Source: BJHL01 sp040378885
GTDB taxonomy: Bacteria; Planctomycetota; Phycisphaerae; Phycisphaerales; UBA1924
Direction of reading: 5' to 3'
Assembly (NCBI GenBank): GCA_046316615.1
Contig: JBKDAN010000003.1
Location: 17,115-81,114, forward strand
DNA length: 64,000 bases
A program made the position numbers and the translations under genes. This document shows positions 51,416 through 60,081 of this stretch, one piece after another. Within the stretch, counting starts at the first letter, position 1. The number at the start of each line of letters is the position of its first letter. The notes beneath the pieces were generated by a model. The model saw only the letters and a program-made list of their open reading frames with translations. It was not told where the DNA came from and searched no databases.

Positions 51416-52501
51416 TCAGACAGTGGGCCGACGTTTCCGGCGCGAGGAAAGTGCACCGCCAATCACAACAAGTGTGAGACAACCAGGGCTCGGAACGCTG
51501 CTGGCGAGGCGAAGACCGTTTCTGGTAAACGGCGCGTTTGGCGAATCCGAACCGCGAAGATACACCTGGTCAAATGGATCGGCCCCCCAACGACTTCCAT
51601 CAGTCATGCGCCATTGCCCTGCGGCGTTACTAACAATCGTCTCCGTCCACTCCGCCGTGCCCCCCGCTACATCAAGCAACCCCCACGGCGACTGCACATT
51701 CGCATATGCACCAAGCGGGATGCTGTATTCAACATCGTCGGGCGTGTTGAATCCCGAATTCGCCTGATTCGCCGCACTCCCGCCCGGAAATCCCGCCGGC
51801 GGCCCGTACGTCGGAGCCAAGTCGCTCATGTGCGGATACAGCCACCACCCGCCCGTCGAACCATCAGCATTCGGCCGATTCGGATCAAAATGCGCTGCCT
51901 TCATCCACTCGTCCCAGCTGGGAATCCAGTACCGCGCCCCCGCACTGCGCGATGCCTGATCGGTAAACGTCGGAAACCCGCCGCTGAATGTGGAAACGTC
52001 ATACGCCCCGCTCAGAAACGCACTTGCATCGGTTGACTTGTTGTTATGCAACCAGGTGCAATATACTGCCGCCGTGCGCCACGAAATGCCACCCACCGGC
52101 AGCATCGCCGCATTCGCGACATTGGGATTCACACGATACTTGGTCCCGGGACCTGTGTACGAAGTGTCGCGCACCGCTCCCCACACCGTCGGCGTCCACA
52201 GCGTCTGCGCTGGAAACGAAATCGCATCCGGCCGCGCCAGCACCGCGTTATAAAACTCCACCCACTGCGCCGTGGTCACTTCCAAACGCCCGATCGAATA
52301 CTCATATCCAACCGACCCGCGTCCCGTCACCCCAATGTTGAACGGGTCTTGCCCGCCATACGCCGCGTTGTTGATTGCCCCAATCCGCGAAAACTCCGCC
52401 CCGCTCAGCGGGTCCGTGAAAAACTGCGTCTGCGCATGCGCGCATGCCGCTGCAGCGATCACCACACCCAACGTCACAACCCCAGCAGCACGCGTGCTCA
52501 T
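51416..52501 (-). CDS. Secreted SUMF1-like protein with variant PEP-CTERM tail
   Basis: A 361-residue exported protein: signal peptide GVVTLGVVIAAAACAHA, then a formylglycine-generating-enzyme (SUMF1/FGE-sulfatase) type domain (IGRLEVTTAQWVEFYNAVL, LPVGGISWRTAAVYCTWL, WIPSWDEWMKAAH, LLDVAGGTAEWTET). The two catalytic Cys of true FGE near RxGSxxCxxxYC are absent (RNGLRLASS instead), so formylglycine formation is unlikely. The end reads VPSPG, a hydrophobic stretch (CLTLVVIGGAL) and SSRRKRR, a variant of the PEP-CTERM sorting signal. GGAGG lies only 1 nt before the ATG, while CATATT lies 6 nt before it. It diverges from the sulfatase-like gene. Confidence 0.85.
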   Translation of the reverse strand: MSTRAAGVVTLGVVIAAAACAHAQTQFFTDPLSGAEFSRIGAINNAAYGGQDPFNIGVTGRGSVGYEYSIGRLEVTTAQWVEFYNAVLARPDAISFPAQTLWTPTVWGAVRDTSYTGPGTKYRVNPNVANAAMLPVGGISWRTAAVYCTWLHNNKSTDASAFLSGAYDVSTFSGGFPTFTDQASRSAGARYWIPSWDEWMKAAHFDPNRPNADGSTGGWWLYPHMSDLAPTYGPPAGFPGGSAANQANSGFNTPDDVEYSIPLGAYANVQSPWGLLDVAGGTAEWTETIVSNAAGQWRMTDGSRWGADPFDQVYLRGSDSPNAPFTRNGLRLASSVPSPGCLTLVVIGGALSSRRKRRPTV

Positions 52502-52564
52502 ACCTCCAATATGCCACAGGTTTCGCCCCCTGCCACCAATCCGCGCCAATTTCTTGCGCCCCCC

Positions 52565-52596
52565 GGTGGCGCCCCCCGACGGGGCGGGCGCAAGCC
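52565..52596 (+). repeat. REP-like palindromic element, copy 3 of 4 (variant)
   Basis: Starts GGTGGCGCC, ends GCAAGCC; core CGCCCCCCGACGGGGCG, altered from the other copies. Unlike them it lies in a divergent promoter gap, not after a stop codon. Confidence 0.65.
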
Positions 52597-52705
52597 ACTG
52601 CCACCCTCGCAACTCACCGCAGCACACCCACAACGCTGTTGACACAACGACTCATCAAAAACGAGGGCGCTTCGCCCTCGTTTTTCGTTGCATCCCGCAA
52701 ATTGC

Positions 52706-52733
52706 TTGACGCTGCCCCCGCATCCAGTATGTT
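52706..52733 (+). promoter_or_regulatory. Putative sigma-70 promoter for the sulfatase-like gene
   Basis: TTGACG and TATGTT are separated by 16 nt, the best -35/-10 pair I saw in the window. It predicts a leader of about 30 nt before the ATG at 52771. Confidence 0.5.
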
Positions 52734-52770
52734 GCCCGCAGCCAACGTAACAGCCCCCACGGAAACCGCC

Positions 52771-54450
52771 ATGCCCCAGCCTACCTCGCGCACCCGCCAG
52801 GCCCTCTGCCTCATCGCCGCACTCGCAAGTGCCGCCGGTGCAGCCTCGGCAATGGAACGCAAAGTTCTCATCATCGGCATCGACGGCGTCCGGCCCGATG
52901 CTCTCATCGCCGCCAACACACCCGCCATCGACTCCCTGATCGCGCACGGCGCCGCAAGTTACACCGTGCAGGCCGAAGACATCTCGCTCAGCGGCCCATG
53001 CTGGAGCACGATTCTCACGGGTGTGCATCGCAACAAGCACTTGGTGAATAGCAACTCCTTCATGCCCGCCGACTTCAACGCTTACCCGCACTTCTTCGCC
53101 CGCGTGCGCGAAAACTGCCCCGATCTGCGCAAAGCAACCATCGTGCACTGGGCCCCCATCAACCAGAAAATCGCGCTCGGCCAAGCCGATCTCATCCAGA
53201 CCTTCGCCACCGATCTCGAAGTGCGCAACGCCGCCGTCGCCGAGCTCTCCGCACCCGCATTCTCCTCAGCTGACATCACCTTTCTGCACTTCGACGATGT
53301 CGATCACGCGGGCCACGCTTCCGGCTTCTCGCCCACCGTCCCACAATACATCGCCGCCCTCGAATCAACCGACGCCCACATCGCGCAAGTCATCGCCGCC
53401 GTTCAGGCTCGTCCCACCTACGCCAACGAAGATTGGCTCGTCGTCCTTTGCAGCGATCACGGCGGCAGCGGCACGACCCACGGTGCCAACACGCCCGAGC
53501 AGCGCACCACGTTCTTCGTCTTCAGCGGCCCATCCGCGCAGCAAAATGTCACGCTCGCCGGCCCCATGACACTCGCGGACATCGCGCCCACTCTCATGCG
53601 CTTCCTCGGCATCTCCGTCGATCCCGCTTGGGGCTGGGACGGCAACGCCGTCGGCCTCAACATGGCCGCGTCACCCTCGCAGCCCGTTTCATGTGGAAAC
53701 GAAGCTCGCGTCACGCTCCTTGCCGAAGACTTCGAATCCGTCACCCTCGGCAGCAGCGTGAACGAAGCCGCCGCAACCAACGTCTGGACCGACACGCCGC
53801 CCGCAGGCTGGACCGTTGACGACTCAGGCATCCCCGCCGTCAACAACCCCTCCGTGGGCGTCACCGAATGGAAAGGCTGGGCATTCACTAGGAAAACATG
53901 GTGGAGCACCGTCACCCAAGATCAAGGCCGCAGCCAGTTCACCAGCGGCTTGAGCACCGTCGCCGTCGCCGATCCCGACGAATGGGACGACCGCGGCAGC
54001 CCCGCCCCCAGCACGCTGGGCCCGTACAACGCGCGCATGTCCACGCCCACCATCTCACTCGCAAGCGCACAGCCAAACAGCGTGCGCATCACCTTCGACG
54101 CAAGCTGGCGTCAAGAAGGCCAGCAGCGCGCTCTCCTCACCGCACGCTTCGATAGCGGCGCACCCATCACGCTGCTCGAGTGGAGCTCCGTCGCCGGCGC
54201 AACCTTCAAACCCGACACCCTCAACGAAGCCGTCCGCATCACCGTGCCCAACCCCGCCGGTGCCACCACCATGCGCCTCGAATTCGCACTGCTCGACGCG
54301 CGCAACAACTGGTGGTGGACCATCGACAATCTCACGGTCGACGCCGCACGCGGCTGCGATTCCATCGACTTCAATCGCAACGGCGTCTTCCCCGAAGACC
54401 AGGACGTCATCGACTTCTTCAACACCCTCGCCGGCGGCACCTGCCCCTAA
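52771..54450 (+). CDS. Secreted alkaline phosphatase/sulfatase-superfamily hydrolase with VFPEDQDV module
   Basis: A 559-residue exported protein: signal peptide ALCLIAALASAAGAASA, then an alkaline-phosphatase superfamily domain (about 30-310). Metal ligands appear in VLIIGIDGVRPDAL (Asp38), FDDVDHAGH and VLCSDHGGSG. The nucleophile loop is SLSGPCWSTILTG: aligned to the sulfatase CxPxR...LTG loop, the formylglycine position is Ser74 with Trp replacing Arg, so it is probably a phosphodiesterase or an atypical sulfatase. A second beta-rich domain (about 330-530) follows, then a single DFNRNGVFPEDQDVIDFF module and a terminal GGTCP. A REP-like element begins 12 nt after the stop. It diverges from the SUMF1-like gene. 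Confidence 0.88.
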   Translation: MPQPTSRTRQALCLIAALASAAGAASAMERKVLIIGIDGVRPDALIAANTPAIDSLIAHGAASYTVQAEDISLSGPCWSTILTGVHRNKHLVNSNSFMPADFNAYPHFFARVRENCPDLRKATIVHWAPINQKIALGQADLIQTFATDLEVRNAAVAELSAPAFSSADITFLHFDDVDHAGHASGFSPTVPQYIAALESTDAHIAQVIAAVQARPTYANEDWLVVLCSDHGGSGTTHGANTPEQRTTFFVFSGPSAQQNVTLAGPMTLADIAPTLMRFLGISVDPAWGWDGNAVGLNMAASPSQPVSCGNEARVTLLAEDFESVTLGSSVNEAAATNVWTDTPPAGWTVDDSGIPAVNNPSVGVTEWKGWAFTRKTWWSTVTQDQGRSQFTSGLSTVAVADPDEWDDRGSPAPSTLGPYNARMSTPTISLASAQPNSVRITFDASWRQEGQQRALLTARFDSGAPITLLEWSSVAGATFKPDTLNEAVRITVPNPAGATTMRLEFALLDARNNWWWTIDNLTVDAARGCDSIDFNRNGVFPEDQDVIDFFNTLAGGTCP

Positions 54451-54462
54451 CGCTACCCCCCG

Positions 54463-54494
54463 GGTGGCCCGCCCCTCCGGGGCGGCCGCAAGCC
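54463..54494 (+). repeat. REP-like palindromic element, copy 4 of 4
   Basis: Starts GGTGGCCCG, ends GCAAGCC, with core CCGCCCC-TCC-GGGGCGG. It begins 12 nt after the stop of the sulfatase-like gene. Confidence 0.8.
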
Positions 54495-54658
54495 AAAACC
54501 TCCCTCCCCAAAAATCTGGCAGATTTCCGCCGAAAATCTGCCGCCAGCAGCCACAAGCACTTACGCCAAAAACACAACCATCAGCGCGCGCACAACCGCA
54601 CTTTTGACCCCTCTATACGGAGGCACGTTTTTTTTCGCGCCGCAAGAAAGGGGTTCAC

Positions 54659-54880
54659 ATGTCTCGCCCATCCCAACTCACCGACGCCCACCTCGCCTGC
54701 ATCGAGCCCGCAGACATCCCGCGCGTCCTCCGCTACTTCGAACTGAGCCGCGACCTCTACGCCCTCGCCAGAGACCTCCGCCTCACCGCCTTCGAAATCG
54801 AAGTCTGGGCCGCAACCCCCGCCATCGCCATGTGCCTCAGCGTCGCTCCCGACGCGCCTCATGCCTTGATGCCAACTGCC
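54659..54880 (+). pseudogene. Orphan small coding segment, HTH-like, with no stop codon
   Basis: AAAGGGG lies 6 nt before an ATG. The first 60 or so residues look coding (RVLRYFELSRDLYALARDL, then LTAFEIEVWAATPAIA), resembling a short helix-turn-helix segment. After about 54840 the sequence turns into short-word repeats (GCCTTGATGCC, CGAATCCCAAATCCCGAAT). No stop occurs in this frame until 57049, so the frame runs antisense through the DUF1579 gene and in phase into ribokinase. The end given here marks where coding character fades, not a stop. It is best seen as a small gene whose 3' end was lost or overwritten. Confidence 0.4.
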
Positions 54881-55051
54881 TTGATGCCTGCTCGCGCTCC
54901 ACAACCGAATCACCCGACCACGTCCGCTCCCACCACCACGAATGCCGAATCCCAAATCCCGAATCCCGCGTCTCCCCCTCCGTCACTGCCCAAAAAGACA
55001 ACGAGCGAGACTCTCATCTCGCCCGTTGCAAACTTCACGTTGTCGTCACGT

Positions 55052-55819
55052 TCACTTCGTGCCTTCAGCGCCCATGCCCTTCACGCGCGTGTAGGTCACG
55101 GTCATCATCTTGAACTCGGTGCCGTCAGTCGTCTTGTCAAACGCTTCGTACACCATCGTGTTCTTGTCCGTCATCTTCGTGACAGACCGGCTCGTCTTGG
55201 TTTCCTTGGTGATCGGGTCCACCCACGTGCCCGTCCACTCGATGCTGCCATCGGCCTGCTTGGTGCCGGTGCTGCTCATCATGCCCACGCTGGTCGAGTC
55301 AATCCAGGTGCTCTCAAACTTGCCGCTGGGCGTGTTGTAGCCCCACAGGCTGAAGCCCTTGAACGGCTGACCCATCATCGTGCCTTCGTAGTCCATCTTC
55401 ACAAAGCGGCCGCCGAAGATCGGTTCACACTTGGCGGTGCCCGCGCTCTTCTCCACCGGCGCGCCGGGGGCGAACATCACTTCGTTCTCGACAGTCCACT
55501 CGCCCAGCATGTCAGCGATCAGCTGCGCATGTTCCTTGGTCGGCATGTTGGCCTTGGCCCACAGCGCCATCGGATCATTCTCATTGCCGCCGTTGACCTG
55601 CGGCGCGGTTTCCTGCGCCGTCTTGGCGGCCTTCTCAGCTTCTTCCTGAGCCTGCTGAGCCTTCTTCTTCGCCACTTCTTCCGCGTCCTTGATCACTTCC
55701 TTGGGTTTGTTGATCAGGTCCTTGCCCGGCGTCGTCGCGGGAGTCGTGTCCTGCGCGATGGCCAAACCCGTGACAGCGGCGGCGGCGAGAAGAAGCGAAG
55801 CGATGGTCTTGCGTTGCAT
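55052..55819 (-). CDS. Exported DUF1579-like protein
   Basis: A 255-residue exported protein: signal peptide IASLLLAAAAVTGLAIA, a charged coiled-coil-like helix (KKAQQAQEEAEKAAKTAQ, about 47-68), then a beta-rich domain of about 165 residues (LGEWTVENEVMFAPGAP, FVKMDYEGTMMGQPFKGFSL, ESTWIDSTSVGMMSSTG). The W.GE..KG..L.GYN..SG.F.S.W.D pattern is DUF1579. Its role is unknown. GGAG lies 9 nt before the ATG at 55819; upstream in-frame codons to 55963 are not conserved. A 20-nt near-palindrome (55907-55926, core CCCCCGGGGG) lies upstream and might be an operator. Confidence 0.87.
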   Translation of the reverse strand: MQRKTIASLLLAAAAVTGLAIAQDTTPATTPGKDLINKPKEVIKDAEEVAKKKAQQAQEEAEKAAKTAQETAPQVNGGNENDPMALWAKANMPTKEHAQLIADMLGEWTVENEVMFAPGAPVEKSAGTAKCEPIFGGRFVKMDYEGTMMGQPFKGFSLWGYNTPSGKFESTWIDSTSVGMMSSTGTKQADGSIEWTGTWVDPITKETKTSRSVTKMTDKNTMVYEAFDKTTDGTEFKMMTVTYTRVKGMGAEGTK

Positions 55820-56060
55820 ATGCGAATCTCCGTGGCTGCCGCCGGGGTCGAGCGATCGACCGATTGCCGGACAAAAGCAGCGGGTACTTTCCCCCGTGAC
55901 TATCGGAACCGCCCCCGGGGGTGGTTGAGCCCCACACCTCGACAATCGTCGAAAATTCTGCATAGCCCCACCTCATGTGTCCCGCGTCGAGAAAAAATCA
56001 CCCTTTTTCTCAAGTTCTCCGCCAATCGCTTGCGCCCGATGCGTGACACGCTCTGGCTTC

Positions 56061-56066
56061 TAAACT
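56061..56066 (+). promoter_or_regulatory. Putative leaderless -10 element for ribokinase
   Basis: TAAACT is 5 nt before the ATG at 56072 (spacer GCACC); no Shine-Dalgarno is present. Confidence 0.55.
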
Positions 56067-56071
56067 GCACC

Positions 56072-57049
56072 ATGGACCAATCGCCCTCGGCCACGCCGCG
56101 CGTCTGCGTCGTGGGTTCCCTCAACATGGATCTGGTGATCCGCACGCCCCGCATTCCCCTCGCCGGAGAAACCATCCTCGGCGGCGGCTACCGCACCTAC
56201 GCCGGCGGCAAAGGCGCCAACCAAGCCGTCGCCGCCGCTCGCCTCGGCGCCGAAGTCAGCCTCATCGGCTGCGTCGGCCTCGACCAGCACGCCCTCAAAG
56301 TGCGCGAAGCTCTCGAGCGCGAAAAGCTCGACATCTCCGGCGTCGACACCCGCGCCCAGGCCGCCACCGGTCTCGCCCTCATCACCGTCGCCGAAGGCGG
56401 TGAAAACGCCATCGTCGTCGCACCCGGCGCCAATGCCGAAGTCTCGGTCGAACTCATCGAACAGCACCGCGGCAAAATCGAAATGGCCGACGTGCTGCTC
56501 ATGCAGCTCGAAATCCCCAACGCCGCCGTCATCGCCGCCGCCAAGATCGCTAAAGGCAGCGGCCGCGCCGTGATTCTCAACGCTGCCCCCGCCCGCGTTC
56601 TCCCCGCCGACCTGCTCAAACTCATCGACGTCCTGGTCGTCAACAAGTCCGAAGCCGCCCGCATCATGGGCCTGGACGCCAACCTCGACCCCGCGCGTCT
56701 GGCCCTGCGCCTGCCCGACATGGGCCCGCCCACCGCGCTGCTCACCCTCGGCGCACACGGCGCGATTCTCGCGCACAAGGGCCGCCCCCGCCGCGTCCCG
56801 CCCGCCGCCGTCAAGAGCATCGACGCCGTCGGCGCGGGCGACGCCTTCTGCGGCGCACTCGCCACCTGGTGGGCCGGCGTGCACGAAGCCATCCGCAAGC
56901 GCGATCCCAACGAGTTCCGTCTCGTCGAAGAAGCGGCAATTGCCGCATCAGTCGCCGGCAGCCTCGCCACCACCAAGCACGGTGCCATCCCGAGCATGCC
57001 CGAGCGCAGCGAAGTCATCGCGGCTATGAGCGGGCTCAAGTGCAGTTAG
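56072..57049 (+). CDS. rbsK: Ribokinase (PfkB family sugar kinase)
   Basis: A 325-residue PfkB-family kinase. It shows VVGSLNMDLVIRTPRIPL, GGKGANQAVAAARLG (45-59, substrate-binding) and the anion-hole/catalytic motif VGAGDAFCGALATWW with catalytic Asp257. The N-terminal part matches ribokinase closely (ribose to ribose 5-P, feeding RpiA). An in-frame ORF extends upstream through unrelated sequence; the ATG at 56072 starts exactly where homology begins. It is followed after 21 nt by a membrane protein gene with its own ribosome site. Confidence 0.93.
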   Translation: MDQSPSATPRVCVVGSLNMDLVIRTPRIPLAGETILGGGYRTYAGGKGANQAVAAARLGAEVSLIGCVGLDQHALKVREALEREKLDISGVDTRAQAATGLALITVAEGGENAIVVAPGANAEVSVELIEQHRGKIEMADVLLMQLEIPNAAVIAAAKIAKGSGRAVILNAAPARVLPADLLKLIDVLVVNKSEAARIMGLDANLDPARLALRLPDMGPPTALLTLGAHGAILAHKGRPRRVPPAAVKSIDAVGAGDAFCGALATWWAGVHEAIRKRDPNEFRLVEEAAIAASVAGSLATTKHGAIPSMPERSEVIAAMSGLKCS

Positions 57050-57070
57050 CAATGTGACAAGGGGTGCGAC

Positions 57071-57631
57071 ATGATCAGGTTCCACGGCAAGCAGCTCGCA
57101 GCGACGGTCTACAACGGCGCTCTCGGTTTGTTTGTCGGCATGTCCGTGTCTCCCCTCATCTTCGGCGTCATCGGCACCGTCGCGCTCTACATCGTGCGCA
57201 AAGATCAGCCGGTCGCATCCGCGTGCGTACTGCTTGTCTTCGCGCTCATGGTCTGGTTCCTGCTGTGGCGCGGCGTGCAATCCGCCGCGTGCGATGCCGC
57301 CAAGCGATATCCCATTGCGCTCATGGCGGTACCCATCAGCATTCTGGCGGGAGCTCTGCTCGTCGGCGCGAGTGTCACGTATAACGCGTACCAGAAGAGA
57401 TCCGGCACCATGACCATGGTCGGCATCAGCATGCTCGCGGGTGGTGCTGTGAAGGTCATCGCCGCCACGCGAGGCAGTCGACGCGGCGTGCTGGAGCGAC
57501 ACGGCGCGCCGCAGCCTGGCGTGGGCGAGATGTGCGCCGGGTGTATGTACGACTTGCGCGCCACGGAGACAGGCAAGCCCTGCTCCGAGTGCGGACATCT
57601 CATGCGTTTTGGCAAGTACGTGCAGCTCTGA
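57071..57631 (+). CDS. Four-helix membrane protein with C-terminal zinc ribbon
   Basis: A 186-residue protein with about four membrane helices (about 12-34, 44-66, 80-104, 112-130) and a cytosolic tail holding CAGCMYDLRATETGKPC-SECG, a CxxC...CxxC zinc-ribbon. AGGGG lies 6 nt before the ATG. The same architecture (helices, then a CxxCGY-type ribbon) recurs at 62690. The function of such proteins, common in Phycisphaerae, is not known to me. Its stop is 5 nt from that of the convergent hydrolase gene. Confidence 0.75.
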   Translation: MIRFHGKQLAATVYNGALGLFVGMSVSPLIFGVIGTVALYIVRKDQPVASACVLLVFALMVWFLLWRGVQSAACDAAKRYPIALMAVPISILAGALLVGASVTYNAYQKRSGTMTMVGISMLAGGAVKVIAATRGSRRGVLERHGAPQPGVGEMCAGCMYDLRATETGKPCSECGHLMRFGKYVQL

Positions 57632-57636
57632 TGGGC

Positions 57637-59052
57637 TCAGGGCTTCACTTCAGGCGGCAGCGGCTTGCGTGCGGGCGGGCGATAGGTGCGGTCCGTCCAG
57701 TTCAGCAGCGTGTTTGTCACGATGCTCGTCCACTCGCCGCGTGCGAAGTTGGTGACGCTTTCCGTGAGCGAGTTGTGGCGAGTCATGCCGTGATCAAGCC
57801 CGGGTAGTGACTGCATCTCGCCCTCACCCTTGCCATTGGTCGCGATGCGCGCGATGAGTTCGGCGTCTTCCGGACTGCTTACCCAGTCATACTCGCCATG
57901 CAGCGCAAGCACGTTGAGCGACTCCAAGTTCTGCCACGCCTCAGCGATATTGCGTTCCTGCAACTCGTGAAAGAACCGCGCGTGGCGGCCGTACTGGTGG
58001 GTGTCGTCCATCAGCGGCGCTTCGAACTTGAGATCAGGGCGCTCCGCGAAGATCTCCGCGGGTGTCATTTTGCGCAGCAGCAGCATGCTCTGGAACGCGC
58101 CGACGTGTTGCAGGCGCTCGCTGACGGTCGCGGGGCTTTCGCCCAGCACGGTCATTTGGCGGCGTGTGTTCTCGAGTTCGTATTCGAGCCATGTGCGTGC
58201 ATGCGTGCCGTAGACGGCGATGCCTGCAACGTCTTTGCCTTCGGCGATGAAGGGGGCGAAGACGCCGCCGAAGGAGTAGCCGAAGATGTAGACGCGCGAA
58301 GGATCAACCTCGGGAAGTGATGCGAGCTTGTCGAATGCGGCGCGGTAGTCGTCGAGCTCTTCGGCGAAAGTGATCTGATCGCACGGCGGCCCGAGGCTGT
58401 CGCCTGTGCCGGGCTTATCGACGCGCAGGGTGACGAAGCCTTCGGCGGCGAGCTCGCGCGGGAGTTCGACATCGGGCAGGCCGGTCATCGAGGGGCGATC
58501 GATGGTGGCGCAGCCGAGGCCTTGCACATAGAGGAAGGCCGGGAGGCGGCGCGTGTCGGACGCGGGGCGGTTGGGTGCTGCGATGATCGTGCGAAGCGCG
58601 TAGCCGCGCGGTGACTGCACGCTGCTGTAGCGCACCGTTGCGCCGGGCACTGTTTCAAGCGGCGTGCTCACCCAGGTGACGGCGAGGCGCAGCGGCTTGT
58701 CATCACGCCGCACGGTGACGAAGCCGGCTTGATCGGTGCGCGCGAGTCGAAGCAGCGGCGCGATGTCGGTCCACTGATTCACTGGCGTGTCATTGATCGC
58801 CAGCACGACATCACCAGCGCGAATGCCGGCCTGGGCTGCTGTGCCACCCGCAACCACGTCAGAAATTTTCAGCGATGGCGGCGTGGGGTCATCGATCTTC
58901 AACTGGCGCGAGTCAAAGACCGCGCCAAGCCACACGCGGCGCGGCAATTGCTCCGCAGCATCCGGCGTTTGCACGGGAGCCTGTGCTGCGACGGGTGTCG
59001 CACAAAGCGCGAGCACGACCGCAGCGAGCGAAATGAGGGCCACAAACCTCAT
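57637..59052 (-). CDS. Exported PDZ-alpha/beta hydrolase fusion
   Basis: A 471-residue exported protein: signal peptide MRFVALISLAAVVLALCATPVAA, a PDZ domain (about 50-130, ISDVVAGGTAAQAGIRAGDVVLAINDT), then an alpha/beta hydrolase domain with nucleophile elbow GYSFGG (about 258-263) and a late LDHGM His candidate. It resembles acyl-esterase/dipeptidyl peptidase-type proteins; the substrate is unknown. Its ATG overlaps the stop of the upstream glycosyltransferase (ATGA, 4 nt), so translation is probably coupled and it has no promoter of its own. Confidence 0.88.
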   Translation of the reverse strand: MRFVALISLAAVVLALCATPVAAQAPVQTPDAAEQLPRRVWLGAVFDSRQLKIDDPTPPSLKISDVVAGGTAAQAGIRAGDVVLAINDTPVNQWTDIAPLLRLARTDQAGFVTVRRDDKPLRLAVTWVSTPLETVPGATVRYSSVQSPRGYALRTIIAAPNRPASDTRRLPAFLYVQGLGCATIDRPSMTGLPDVELPRELAAEGFVTLRVDKPGTGDSLGPPCDQITFAEELDDYRAAFDKLASLPEVDPSRVYIFGYSFGGVFAPFIAEGKDVAGIAVYGTHARTWLEYELENTRRQMTVLGESPATVSERLQHVGAFQSMLLLRKMTPAEIFAERPDLKFEAPLMDDTHQYGRHARFFHELQERNIAEAWQNLESLNVLALHGEYDWVSSPEDAELIARIATNGKGEGEMQSLPGLDHGMTRHNSLTESVTNFARGEWTSIVTNTLLNWTDRTYRPPARKPLPPEVKP

Positions 59053-60032
59053 GTGTGCATGGTTCGCACGGAAGTGTGATTTGTTTCGAGTTCGCAAGCG
59101 GTCTCGGTACGCGGCGCGACATCGGCCACTGGCGTGGGATCTGGCGGAAAGTCCTCGTTCGCGGGCCAGCCTTGGCGGGTTATATCACGTAAACACGGGA
59201 TGCCCAGCCTGTAGTAGACGTTCCGCAGCATGCGTTTGCGGGGATCTTCCAGGTGCCGCAGATCGTGGAAGTGGGGCAGGTCGCTGGCGGCGTCCCACAT
59301 CCGCAGGCAGGGGTCGTCATCGGCGTGGAGCCACTGGTCGAGCTGGTCGCGCATCCAGTGGTCGCCATGGATGTCGAGCTTGGCTTGGATGAGTCGCAGG
59401 CGGAGGCGGGCGCGCATTTGGGCGGGTGAGCGCCAGCGATAGTGTCGCACCGGAATTCGTTCAAACGCGGGAAGCCCGGGATCAAACGGCACGGGCTGGG
59501 CCTTGCCCCAGCGCATGCCCGGACGGAACTTCACCAGCCGTGTCTCATACCACATTGACGTATCGGGGAGGTAGATGCGCGCGTGGCGCTGAATGTCGGC
59601 GGCGTGGCGGGCGGCGAGCATCGGGTTGGCGTCGAGCGCGGCGAACGTGGACCGCGTCATGACGAACTCGTAGTGCCGCGCGAAGATGCGCCCGGCAGGC
59701 CAGCGCAGGCGACTGGCGATGAAGTCTGCGGGTGAGATGTGGTAGAACTCGTCGGCATCGAGGCGGGCGATCCAGTCGCCGGGCGCGAAGGTGTGGCGCA
59801 GGGCCTCGAACATTTTGGCGCGGTGAGTGGGCGAGAAGATGGTGCGGGCCTGTCCGAAGGGGATGACACGCGATTTCTCGCGGCGGGCGAAGTCCTGCAC
59901 GATGTCGTAGGTGTCGTCGGTGGAGCCGGAGTCAAAGACGTGGATGACGTCACACCAGGTGAGCAGGTGGGTGAGCGTCTGGGCGATGATGTCGCCTTCA
60001 TCGCGGGCGATGATGAGGCCGTGGAAGCGCAC
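59049..60032 (-). CDS. Glycosyltransferase family 2-like protein (Glyco_tranf_2_4 type)
   Basis: A 327-residue GT-A protein that starts VRFHGLIIARDEGDII, followed by VIHVFDSGSTDDTYDIVQDF and DWIARLDADEFYH, with DxD in LDADE. A later W.DDxxL stretch also matches the family. Homology begins immediately at a GTG at 60032, and TACGCT sits 6 nt before it; upstream in-frame codons are the antisense of the previous gene's C-terminal module. It is the first gene of a two-gene unit with the PDZ-hydrolase. Confidence 0.88.
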   Translation of the reverse strand: MRFHGLIIARDEGDIIAQTLTHLLTWCDVIHVFDSGSTDDTYDIVQDFARREKSRVIPFGQARTIFSPTHRAKMFEALRHTFAPGDWIARLDADEFYHISPADFIASRLRWPAGRIFARHYEFVMTRSTFAALDANPMLAARHAADIQRHARIYLPDTSMWYETRLVKFRPGMRWGKAQPVPFDPGLPAFERIPVRHYRWRSPAQMRARLRLRLIQAKLDIHGDHWMRDQLDQWLHADDDPCLRMWDAASDLPHFHDLRHLEDPRKRMLRNVYYRLGIPCLRDITRQGWPANEDFPPDPTPVADVAPRTETACELETNHTSVRTMHT

Positions 60033-60038
60033 GATGAG

Positions 60039-60044
60039 AGCGTA
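60039..60044 (-). promoter_or_regulatory. Putative leaderless -10 element for the GT/PDZ-hydrolase operon
   Basis: TACGCT is 6 nt before a GTG start, in a gap of only 49 nt after the upstream gene. It supports the GTG as the true start. Confidence 0.55.
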
Positions 60045-60081
60045 GAGGTGTCGGCGCCTCACGTGCCGGCGTGACGACGGC

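Noticed and set aside
55989..56011. AT-rich hairpin GAGAAAAA/TTTTTCTC as a terminator
   Set aside because: Lies 60 nt before the ribokinase start with an A/T-only stem and no following T-run; too weak to call.
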